A DNA stretch of 64,000 nt from Bacillota bacterium (lineage in GTDB: Bacteria > Bacillota > Clostridia > Oscillospirales > Ruminococcaceae). The stretch is from contig JAEWLW010000072.1 in assembly GCA_023457355.1 (NCBI GenBank), positions 1 through 64,000 on the forward strand, given 5' to 3'. The notes beneath the pieces are model-generated. The model saw nothing but the letters and a program-made list of their open reading frames with translations. It was not told the origin of the DNA and made no database searches. The translations under genes and the position numbers were made by a program. Shown one piece after another: positions 32,107 to 39,695 of this stretch. Numbering within the stretch: the stretch's first letter is position 1; the number at the start of each line of letters is the position of its first letter.

Positions 32107-32631
32107 TTATAAGTCGGAACATACTGCCAATCCGCATTGGAGCGACTGGGCAGGATCTATTAACCGCTGGTTTCGGCTGCCGCGAAACCGCAGCGATAAA
32201 TCGCGCTGCGCCTGCACAAAGCGGCCATCCACCAGCAGGCAGCAAAGCGAGAGCAGTTCAATAACGGCCGGCTCTTTTTTACCTTTTTCCAAAAGCTCTT
32301 CAAATGTATAGCCAGAAAACGCAACCACATCCTTGCCCCGTCCCCGCACGGCCCGCGCCAAAGGCAATAACCCCGCCGCCTGCTCAAACGGCTCCCCGCC
32401 GGAAAGGGTAATGCCGCGCAACAGCGGGTCGGCGTCGAAGGCGTCAATAATTTTTTGCAGCGCACAGGTATACCCGCCCAGCGGGTCATGTGTATCGGGG
32501 TTATGGCAACCCGTGCAGTGATGCGGGCACCCCTGCACGAAGACGGTCAGTCGTATGCCCGGCCCGTCGACAATAGACTCGCGGACAACGCCCGCGAGTC
32601 TGATGCTGCCGGTTAATTCATTTGCGCTCAC
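32107..32631 (-). CDS. nrdG: Anaerobic ribonucleotide reductase-activating protein
   Basis: A 174-residue radical-SAM activase that installs the glycyl radical on class III reductase. The CxxxCxxC cluster is CPHHCTGC (35-42), with VDGPGIRLTVFVQG before it and LSGGEP after. The GTG start at 32631 overlaps the stop of the preceding small gene (GTGA), indicating translational coupling in the order nrdD, glycyl-radical subunit, nrdG. Confidence 0.96.
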   Translation of the reverse strand: MSANELTGSIRLAGVVRESIVDGPGIRLTVFVQGCPHHCTGCHNPDTHDPLGGYTCALQKIIDAFDADPLLRGITLSGGEPFEQAAGLLPLARAVRGRGKDVVAFSGYTFEELLEKGKKEPAVIELLSLCCLLVDGRFVQAQRDLSLRFRGSRNQRLIDPAQSLQCGLAVCSDL

Positions 32632-32801
32632 AGGCGCTCCATTCCGCCGGAAAGGCTATGCTTTACACGGTCATTGACCTCGGCGTGCTTGGCGTTATTA
32701 AAGCGGTCCAGCGTGCCGACCAGATAACCCGTTATCCTGCGGATGCGCTCAAACCCAACGCCTGCGCCCACCATTTCAACCGCTGTTGTATTATTTTTCA
32801 T
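32628..32801 (-). CDS. Separate glycyl-radical domain of class III ribonucleotide reductase
   Basis: A 57-residue protein. Residues 20-50 (IRRITGYLVGTLDRFNNAKH, then AEVNDRVKH) align with the C-terminal glycyl-radical loop of E. coli NrdD (TRRVCGYLGSPDARPFNAGK, then QEEVKRRVKH). Gly25 is the expected radical residue. The large NrdD upstream ends without this motif, so the radical domain is supplied in trans, as YfiD does for pyruvate formate-lyase. Its ATG lies inside the last codons of nrdD (11-base overlap) with AAGGAGG placed in the nrdD coding end. It must dock with NrdD and be a substrate of NrdG. Confidence 0.85.
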   Translation of the reverse strand: MKNNTTAVEMVGAGVGFERIRRITGYLVGTLDRFNNAKHAEVNDRVKHSLSGGMERL

Positions 32802-35133
32802 TTGTTTCTCCTCCTTGATCAGTGATGCTGTTGGGAACCCGGTCGGCCTCTTCTGCAAGGTCGCCGCAGCAGCCTAACGTTGTGGAATTCAAGTGTTTAT
32901 ATACCCCAAGCTTCTTAAGCTTTTCTACCGGAATAGCTTCGCCTTCATGCCGTCCGCAGCGCGGGCAAACCTCATCGATGATGCCGGTATAGCCGCACAC
33001 CGGATCGCGGTCAACCGGATGGTTGATGGAACCGTAGCCAACGCCGCATTCCTTCATATAACGGACAACCGCCTCAAATGCGTCCAGATTCTTTACCGGG
33101 TCGCCATCAAGCTCAATATAAGAGATGTGCCCCGCGTTGGTCAGGCCGTGATAAGGCGCCTCAAGCCGGATTTTATCATAAGCCGAAATAGGAAAGCTGA
33201 CCGGAATATGGAACGAGTTGGTGTAATACTCTTTATCAGTAACGCCCGGAAGTACACCGTACTGCTTTTTATCCAGCCGCACAAACCGGCCGGAGAGGCC
33301 CTCGGCAGGGGTAGCGATAACGGTATAGTTCATACCGGTCTTCTTGCTCTCCTCATCCATGCGCTTTCTCATGCAGCCGATAATCTCCAGGCCCAGATTC
33401 TGCGACGCCTGGGATTCGCCGTGGTGCTTGCCGGTCAGAGCCGTCAGGCACTCGGCCAAACCGATAAACCCGACGGTGAGCGTTCCGTGCTTAAGCACCT
33501 CGCCGACTGTGTCTTCGGTGCCAAGCTTATCGGAATCCAGCCAGATACCTTGCCCCATCAGGAACGGGTAGTTTTTGACCTTTTTACCGGCCTGAATATG
33601 GAAACGGTCGGTAAGCTGCTCAATAACCAGATCCAGCTCGCGCTCCAACTGCTCAAAGAAAAAGTCCAGATTGTGATTGGCTTTGATAGCCAGCCGCGGC
33701 AAATTGATGGATGTAAAGCTTAAATTGCCTCTTCCGGTAACAATCTCGCGGGTGGGGTCGTAAACGTTGCCCACAACGCGGGTGCGACAGCCCATGTAGG
33801 CAACCTCGGTCTCAGGGCGGCCGGGCTTGTAATATTTGAGATTGAAAGGCGCGTCAATGAACGAAAAGTTCGGGAAAAGCCGCTCGGCCGACACCTTGCA
33901 CGCCAGTTTAAACAGATCATAGTTGGGATCGCCGGGGTTATAGTTAACGCCCTCTTTGACTTTAAAGATGTGAATCGGGAAAATAGCCGTCTCGCCGTTG
34001 CCCAGCCCCGCCTCGGTCGCCAGCAGCAGGTTGCGGGTGACGATGCGCCCTTCGGGTGAAATATCGGTGCCATAATTGAGCGAGGAGAACGGAATCTGGG
34101 CACCCGCGCGGGAGTGCATGGTGTTCAGGTTATGCACCAGTGCCTCCATGGCCTGATAGGTGCTCCGTTCTATTTCCTGGTCCGCAAACCTGCGGGCAAA
34201 TTTGTGGGCCTTCTCATAAGTCTCATTGCCCAGCGCAGGCGCCAAAAACTTCTTTTCAGCCTCGGCATAGCCATTATTGGCATCCACGGCCGGCCACAGG
34301 CCGGTTTTCTCCTCCACCTTGGCAAGCGTGTCGCGAACCAGTTTATCGGCATCGGCAATATCCGCCATCTCAAGCGCCTTGATCATATTGTTGCGGTACA
34401 GAGTGCGATAGCTTTTCGCCACGCCCCTGGCCATATCATAATCGAAGTTTGGCACGCTCTGGCCGCCATGCTGGTCGTTCTGGTTGGACTGAATCGCAAT
34501 GCAGGCCAGCGCCGAATAGCTCTGAATGGAATTGGGCTCACGTAAAAATCCGTGCCCGGTTGAAAAGCCGCCGTCGAACAGCTTGGTTAAATCAATCTGG
34601 CAGCAGGTGGTGGTCAGCGCCAGAAAATCCAGGTCATGAATATGTATATCGCCCGCAATATGCGCCTTGGAGTGTTCGGGCTTTAAGATGAACATCTCAT
34701 AAAACTGCTTGGCGCCCTCCGAACCATATTTGAGCATGGTGCCCATGGCCGTATCGCCGTCGATGTTCGCATTTTCGCGCTTGATGTCGTTTTCTTTCGC
34801 ATCGCGGAAGGTCAGCCCTTCATAAATCTTCATCAGGCGGGTGTTCATCTCTCTCACGCGGGTACGCGCCGAACGATAGAGAATGAACTCCTTGGCAGTG
34901 CGTGCATGGCCGTTTTCGATAAGCGTGTGCTCGACGGCGTCCTGAATTTCTTCGACGGTGGGTGTCTGGCTACCCTTGGTTTCCAGATAATCCACCACCT
35001 GATTGGCCAGTGCCTGCGCCGTATCGCGGTCATTGCCGCCCAGTGCCTGCGCAGCCTTATAGATCGCCTGCGTAATCTTATCCAGCTCAAAGGGTACCAT
35101 GCGGCCGTCCCGCTTCACAATAGAAGTAATCAT
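32791..35133 (-). CDS. nrdD: Anaerobic ribonucleoside-triphosphate reductase, large chain without radical domain
   Basis: A 780-residue class III reductase converting NTPs to dNTPs without oxygen. An N-terminal ATP-cone (about 1-95) starts MITSIVKRDGRMVPFELDKI. The catalytic barrel has HSRAGAQIPFSSLNYGT, GRGNLSFTSINLPRLA and EGLSGRF. The C-terminus keeps Cys for the zinc site (DPVCGYTGIIDEVCPRCG; LGCCGD), then ends DRVPNSITDQGGETNEK without the RRxxGY radical loop, which is on the next gene. Controlled by an ideal promoter with two NrdR boxes. Confidence 0.95.
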   Translation of the reverse strand: MITSIVKRDGRMVPFELDKITQAIYKAAQALGGNDRDTAQALANQVVDYLETKGSQTPTVEEIQDAVEHTLIENGHARTAKEFILYRSARTRVREMNTRLMKIYEGLTFRDAKENDIKRENANIDGDTAMGTMLKYGSEGAKQFYEMFILKPEHSKAHIAGDIHIHDLDFLALTTTCCQIDLTKLFDGGFSTGHGFLREPNSIQSYSALACIAIQSNQNDQHGGQSVPNFDYDMARGVAKSYRTLYRNNMIKALEMADIADADKLVRDTLAKVEEKTGLWPAVDANNGYAEAEKKFLAPALGNETYEKAHKFARRFADQEIERSTYQAMEALVHNLNTMHSRAGAQIPFSSLNYGTDISPEGRIVTRNLLLATEAGLGNGETAIFPIHIFKVKEGVNYNPGDPNYDLFKLACKVSAERLFPNFSFIDAPFNLKYYKPGRPETEVAYMGCRTRVVGNVYDPTREIVTGRGNLSFTSINLPRLAIKANHNLDFFFEQLERELDLVIEQLTDRFHIQAGKKVKNYPFLMGQGIWLDSDKLGTEDTVGEVLKHGTLTVGFIGLAECLTALTGKHHGESQASQNLGLEIIGCMRKRMDEESKKTGMNYTVIATPAEGLSGRFVRLDKKQYGVLPGVTDKEYYTNSFHIPVSFPISAYDKIRLEAPYHGLTNAGHISYIELDGDPVKNLDAFEAVVRYMKECGVGYGSINHPVDRDPVCGYTGIIDEVCPRCGRHEGEAIPVEKLKKLGVYKHLNSTTLGCCGDLAEEADRVPNSITDQGGETNEK

Positions 35134-35143
35134 TGGAGCTCCT

Positions 35144-35198
35144 CCACAATATATTGTTTTGACTATCTGATTCTACCACTATATAAAGTATGTGTCAA
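35144..35198 (-). promoter_or_regulatory. nrdD promoter with two NrdR boxes
   Basis: Minus strand: TTGACA (35198-35193), 17-base spacer, TAGAAT (35175-35170). Box 1, ATACTTTATATAGTGG (35191-35176), fills the spacer; box 2, AAACAATATATTGTGG (35159-35144), lies just after the start point. They match ACACWATATWTWGTGT at 13 and 14 of 16 positions and are 32 bp apart, three helical turns, the classical NrdR arrangement. Repression when dATP is plentiful is expected. Confidence 0.85.
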
Positions 35199-35322
35199 TG
35201 AAATCCGGCTTTTTTATCCCTAAAAGCTTTGTCAATATTTTTGTGGTATTTGCCTTCACATTTAGAATATTTCACATTTTTGACACTTTATTTTGTTACA
35301 ATTAATGTCGAATATTGTAAAT

Positions 35323-36510
35323 TTATCTGCGTTTTATCACCGTTGAAGCGAGCATAAATCCACCTGCAACCAGGCCTAAAATGGCGCAAAACAGCCACAT
35401 TTGGGCGTAGCTGGCGGTGCGGTCAAACAAAAAACCAGCCAGCGCTACGCCGCTGGCGGACCCCGCCGATGCCGCAAGCGTCAGCCGTGCCACAATGCGG
35501 GGATAATCTTTTTGACCGAACATCTTTGCGGCAAAAACATTGCCGGGTATGGCGTTGGCACACGCACAGCCGGCCAGAAGCGCCGAATATAAAAAACCGA
35601 TTTGCTGATATGGCACCAGCATCAGCGCCGTGACCGAACCGGCAGACAGCACGGCGCCCAACAGCACCGCACCGGCCCTGAGGCCGAATTTGTCCAATAT
35701 TATGCCATAGGCCGGTTTTGAAGCCACCATCAGCAACGTAGCCGCCGCCGATATCATCGCCGCAAACATGGGGTTAAACCCAATATCCTGTAGGTAGGGT
35801 ATGGCGTGATTATAAAGCGACAAATTAACAAAATTAGCGCAAAACAGGCCCACAAACAGCAGCCAGAAAGCGGATGTGCGGATAGCCTGGGCGCAGTCGA
35901 CACCGGTTTCCGTCTCCTTTTCGCAGCCCGTTCCGGCGCTGGTATCCCGCACCAAAAAAAAGATGGTGGGCAGCAGCACCGCAAAGCCCACCGCGCTTTG
36001 CAGCCGATAGGCCCAGCGCCAGCCGCAACGCTCAATGGTCAACTGCAGCGCCGGAATCATGGCCGATGAAAAAAGGCCCACCCCCGCAAAGGAAGCGCCC
36101 ATCGCCATGCCCCTGTTATGGCACCGTTTTTTTTCGATAAGAACACCGACGGTTAACATTGTCAGCCCGTTTATCCCCAGACCGTTGATAAAAGCAAACA
36201 CATAAAACTGCCACAGCTTTCCACAGATGGAATAGCCCAGTGGCACAGACGCGCAGATAACGGCGCAAACCAGTAAAATTCGTCGAATAGGCACGCTTTG
36301 CAGCAGCCGGCCAAACAGCAGAAGAACCATCATGGAGGAAAGTATGGATATGGTGCCGGTCAGAGTAAAGCCGCCGCGTGAGAATCCTAAATCACGGCAA
36401 ACGGGCGGCACAAACACCCCCATGCAATTGCTGAAAACGCCAATGCCTGTTCCGGTTATTAATGCCCCTGTCAAAATCGTTTTTCGTTGCGTACCGGTCC
36501 TGTTGTTCAT
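35323..36510 (-). CDS. MFS permease
   Basis: A 395-residue integral membrane protein with about 12 hydrophobic segments in two halves separated by a charged loop (about 185-205, RDTSAGTGCEKETETGVDCA). N-terminal GVFVPPVCRDLGFSRGGFTL and mid-loop GRLLQSVPIRRI resemble the oxalate/formate antiporter-like MFS branch (monocarboxylate type). The start at 36510 follows GGGGAG; a GTG three codons earlier is possible. It is monocistronic and divergent from the metal-resistance genes. Substrate unknown. Confidence 0.85.
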   Translation of the reverse strand: MNNRTGTQRKTILTGALITGTGIGVFSNCMGVFVPPVCRDLGFSRGGFTLTGTISILSSMMVLLLFGRLLQSVPIRRILLVCAVICASVPLGYSICGKLWQFYVFAFINGLGINGLTMLTVGVLIEKKRCHNRGMAMGASFAGVGLFSSAMIPALQLTIERCGWRWAYRLQSAVGFAVLLPTIFFLVRDTSAGTGCEKETETGVDCAQAIRTSAFWLLFVGLFCANFVNLSLYNHAIPYLQDIGFNPMFAAMISAAATLLMVASKPAYGIILDKFGLRAGAVLLGAVLSAGSVTALMLVPYQQIGFLYSALLAGCACANAIPGNVFAAKMFGQKDYPRIVARLTLAASAGSASGVALAGFLFDRTASYAQMWLFCAILGLVAGGFMLASTVIKRR

Positions 36511-36577
36511 AATTTTCACTCCCCAAGAATAGTCTGCCCACAGCGAAAAAATCTTTCCAAGGAAATTTAATATATGC

Positions 36578-36607
36578 TTGACTGCTTATATGTTCATATG
36601 TTAATAT
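36578..36607 (+). promoter_or_regulatory. Promoter/operator of the ArsR-type repressor operon
   Basis: TTGACT (36578-36583), 18-base spacer, TAATAT (36602-36607). Tandem 8-mers ATATGTTC ATATGTTA ATATATAA span the spacer and -10, and ATATG-TT-CATAT is a dyad. This is where an ArsR/SmtB repressor would bind to regulate itself and the ATPase. Confidence 0.6.
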
Positions 36608-36635
36608 ATAAATAAACTAGTAGCGAGGTGAAAGA

Positions 36636-36962
36636 ATGTCCTGTAACACTTCTCATAATCCGCCTGCCACTGCCATTCCCACAGAACGGGAGCTGGATCT
36701 GCTGACCCAGATCTTTTCCATTTTTGCCGATTCAACCCGCATACGGATCATTTGCGCATTGCAGGATGATGAACTCAGTGTCAATGAGATATGCGCTGCC
36801 CTTGAGATGAGTCAGCCCGCCATCTCACACCAGCTGCGCATTCTTAAAAATGCCCGGGTTGTAAAATGCCGCCGCGACGGGCGCAGCAGCTATTATTCCC
36901 TGGACGACGCACATGTCTCTTTAATTTTGAAAATGGGCTTAGAACATGTAAGGGAGATTTGA
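36636..36962 (+). CDS. ArsR/SmtB-family metal-sensing repressor
   Basis: A 108-residue winged-helix protein. The recognition helix region is MSQPAISHQLRILKNARVVK (58-77). The C-terminal helix carries D91-x-H93-x10-H104-x2-E107, the alpha-5 zinc-site pattern of the SmtB/CzrA branch. There is no CxC in helix 3, so a Zn/Co sensor is favoured over As/Cd. It ends 2 bases before the ATPase start, so the two are an operon; metal binding should release the operator at 36578-36607. Confidence 0.9.
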   Translation: MSCNTSHNPPATAIPTERELDLLTQIFSIFADSTRIRIICALQDDELSVNEICAALEMSQPAISHQLRILKNARVVKCRRDGRSSYYSLDDAHVSLILKMGLEHVREI

Positions 36963-36964
36963 TT

Positions 36965-39229
36965 ATGACCCATCAGCATCACGCCGACCACTGCCACAAC
37001 CACAAATGTGCCTGCCACGCGCAGCCCAAAGCTGCCGCGAGCCCCAATGCCACCCCCGAGGGTGATTGCGGCGGCGGGCAGGATCATCCGCCGGGCGACG
37101 ACCCCGAAGACCCCGCCCAACGAACCCTGCACTTACATGATGAAACACACCGGGAAACGGACGGTCCTCACAAGGATAGCGCTGTGCCCCTTGGTCATCA
37201 TGGCGCACATCCTCACACAGGCACCATAGCATGCTGCGATGGCACATGCGCCGGGCATGACGATATGTGCCAAACGGACGATGAAATACATGAACACCAT
37301 CATGACCACCAAAACGGCCCGGCATCCGATCACTGCGCCTGCTGCGGGGATGGCTGCGGCTGCGGCCACAGTCATGACGAAGCGATCGCCGCGCCCTTTT
37401 CCCGCCCGCTGACCATTGTTGGCATTGTATTGGCTGCCGCGGCCTTCTTGCCGGCCTGGGGCACATGGGCCCCGTGGATTCTCGGCACCGGCACACTGCT
37501 CATCGGTTATCCGCTTTTTATCGCGGGTCTGGGTGCTGTTTTCAAATCTTTTGCGCTTGATGAGCTCACCTTAATGACCATTGCGGTTATCGCGTCGTTC
37601 GGTTTGGCCGCTACCTCCGCCGACCCGATGGAAAGTCTGTTCGAGGCGTTTGCCGTTACGGCACTATTCCGGCTGGGCAATTATCTGGAGGCGCGCGCGA
37701 TCGCTAAAAGCCAGCGCGACATTGAAGCACTGACCAACATTCGGCCCGACACCGCGCTGCTTCTGTCTTCCGACGGCCAAACCCGCCAGGTTGCAGCCGA
37801 GCTGGTGCCTGTCGGCAGCCTGATACAGCTTCGGGCGGGTGACCGCATTCCGATCGACTGCGAAATTGTCTCGGGTGCCGGTTATGTTGATCTTTCGGCC
37901 ATTACCGGCGAACCGATACCGGTTCAGGGGGAGCCCGGAACAAAACTGCCTTCGGGCGCCATGAATCTTGACGGGTTGCTCACCTGCCGCACAGCAACAA
38001 CATTTGACGATTCCGCCGCCTCGCGCATTATCCGGATGGTACGTGAAGCCGCCGACAAAAAAGGCACTGCCGAAAAACTGATTTCGCGCTTTGCCAAAAT
38101 CTATACGCCCGCCGTGGTATTACTGGCCGTGCTGCTGGCCGTGTTGCCGCCCCTGCTGGGCCATGGATCCTTCGGAATGTGGCTTTCCCGCGCGCTGGTG
38201 TTTCTTGTGGCCTCCTGCCCTTGTGCACTGGTCATTTCGGTACCGCTGACCTTCTTTGCGGGCATCGGCACCGCTTCGCGCGCAGGCATTCTGGTCAAGG
38301 GCACCCGCTATCTTGAACGGCTTGCTAAAACCGACTGTATCGCTTTTGATAAAACCGGTACTTTGACGCAAGGTATTCCCACCGTTTCGGAGATGAAACT
38401 CGCCGAAGGATTTAACCGCGGCACGCTGCTCGCCTTTGCCGCCGCAGCCGAACAAAGCTCCAACCACCCGGCCGCGAAGGCCGTTCTGGCCTACGCCGGA
38501 AAACAGCCCGCTTTACCGATAGCAGACTTTACCGAGCACAGCGGCATGGGGGTCTCGCTGATGTGCGAGGGCAAGCGTATCCTGTGCGGCTCGTTTCGCC
38601 TCATGGCCCGGAACGGCGTTGATTATGCACCGCTTGCACCCGCCAATATCTATTTGGCGGTGGACAACGTTCTGGCGTGCGCCTTTACCCTGACCGACCT
38701 TCCCCGCCAGGAAGCAGCACAGGCGCTGGAGATGCTGCGCGGCATGGGCATCACCGATTTCGCCATGCTGACCGGCGACGCGCTGGAAGCGTCCGAAAAG
38801 GTTGCCCACCCGCTTGGCATTGTCAATGTGTTCGCACAGCTTTTGCCGGAGCAAAAATCCGGGCATCTTGCCACACTGCGCAGCAGCCACCACACCACCC
38901 TGTTTGTGGGCGACGGTATTAACGATGCCCCGGTGCTGGCTGGTGCCGATGTCGGCATTGCGATGGGCCTGGGCACCGACACGGCGATAGAAGCCGCCGA
39001 CGTGGTGCTGGTCAGCGAACAGCTGACCGCTATTCCCCGCGCAATTAAAATAGCGCGTAAAACGGTGGCGAAAGCCAACCAGAATATCGCATTTGCGCTT
39101 ACAATCAAAATTTCTGTGTTGCTGCTGGGCGCACTGGGCCTTGCCACCATGTGGATGGCCGTGTTTGCAGACGTCGGTGTCACCATTCTGGCTGTGCTCA
39201 ACGCTCTGACACTGTTATCCAGAAAATAG
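36965..39229 (+). CDS. Zn/Cd/Co-exporting P1B-type ATPase with His/Cys-rich N-terminus
   Basis: A 754-residue metal efflux pump. Instead of a CxxC HMA domain, residues 1-140 are very rich in His, Cys and Asp (HEHHHDHQ; CACCGDGCGCGHSHD). Core motifs are intact: TGE (314-316), the metal-site CPC (418-420), DKTGTLT with phosphorylated Asp462, HP in SSNHPAAKA, TGDAL and GDGINDAPVLAGADVGIAMG. ZntA/CadA type. Co-transcribed with the ArsR repressor; a strong terminator follows. A start 33 codons earlier would overlap the repressor and lacks a ribosome site. Confidence 0.93.
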   Translation: MTHQHHADHCHNHKCACHAQPKAAASPNATPEGDCGGGQDHPPGDDPEDPAQRTLHLHDETHRETDGPHKDSAVPLGHHGAHPHTGTIACCDGTCAGHDDMCQTDDEIHEHHHDHQNGPASDHCACCGDGCGCGHSHDEAIAAPFSRPLTIVGIVLAAAAFLPAWGTWAPWILGTGTLLIGYPLFIAGLGAVFKSFALDELTLMTIAVIASFGLAATSADPMESLFEAFAVTALFRLGNYLEARAIAKSQRDIEALTNIRPDTALLLSSDGQTRQVAAELVPVGSLIQLRAGDRIPIDCEIVSGAGYVDLSAITGEPIPVQGEPGTKLPSGAMNLDGLLTCRTATTFDDSAASRIIRMVREAADKKGTAEKLISRFAKIYTPAVVLLAVLLAVLPPLLGHGSFGMWLSRALVFLVASCPCALVISVPLTFFAGIGTASRAGILVKGTRYLERLAKTDCIAFDKTGTLTQGIPTVSEMKLAEGFNRGTLLAFAAAAEQSSNHPAAKAVLAYAGKQPALPIADFTEHSGMGVSLMCEGKRILCGSFRLMARNGVDYAPLAPANIYLAVDNVLACAFTLTDLPRQEAAQALEMLRGMGITDFAMLTGDALEASEKVAHPLGIVNVFAQLLPEQKSGHLATLRSSHHTTLFVGDGINDAPVLAGADVGIAMGLGTDTAIEAADVVLVSEQLTAIPRAIKIARKTVAKANQNIAFALTIKISVLLLGALGLATMWMAVFADVGVTILAVLNALTLLSRK

Positions 39230-39246
39230 CCCCCTTCCAAAAATAC

Positions 39247-39292
39247 AGGCCGGCGTACAGTCCCGCAAAGGAACTGCACGCCAGCCTTTTTT
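39247..39292 (+). terminator. Terminator of the metal-efflux operon
   Basis: Imperfect stem AGGCCGGCGT-ACAG..CTGC-ACGCCAGCCT with a T6 run (39287-39292), 18 bases past the stop. Confidence 0.7.
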
Positions 39293-39499
39293 AAACCGCT
39301 CAAACGGCCTATTCAGCGTTTGTGGCAACCGGTGCCGTTGCCGCTGGCCCGACCGCCCGCAAAAGGCGCGCTTTATTTTTTACAGTGCAAAGCGGCGAAG
39401 GCAGGGGCGGACGCCCGGCAAGGGCAACAACGCGGCTATATGCCAAACAGGAATCGGGCAAGTTTAAGCGTTAAACAGCTCGAGTTGATTAACCTGAAA

Positions 39500-39645
39500 A
39501 GCGGCCTGACAGTCGCGAAGCCATTTTTCGCGCTGCAAGCGCACGACCAAGGCAGATTGATGCCTGACGAGGAGGACGGCGCGGCAGGGTAGAAAACAGG
39601 GCGCAACGGCGGGATGGTTTTTAAGTTCGTCGGTTATATAGCCCT
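39500..39645. repeat. Intergenic repeat, family R3, copy c (divergent)
   Basis: Contains GACGAGGAGGACGGCGCGGC, AAAACAGGGCGCAACGGCG and GTTCGTCGGTTATATA, spaced like the matching blocks of the copies before purL and at 29580. The 466-base gap 39230-39695 holds no convincing gene; a 90-codon ORF at 39320 has no family resemblance. Confidence 0.35.
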
Positions 39646-39695
39646 CGGAAGCAAAGGAGCGGGCCCTGCACGGAACCGCTCCTTACGCGACAGCT

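Noticed and set aside
39320..39592. 90-codon plus-strand ORF in the gap before the pseudo-P-type ATPase
   Set aside because: No ribosome site or family resemblance; the end overlaps a divergent intergenic repeat.
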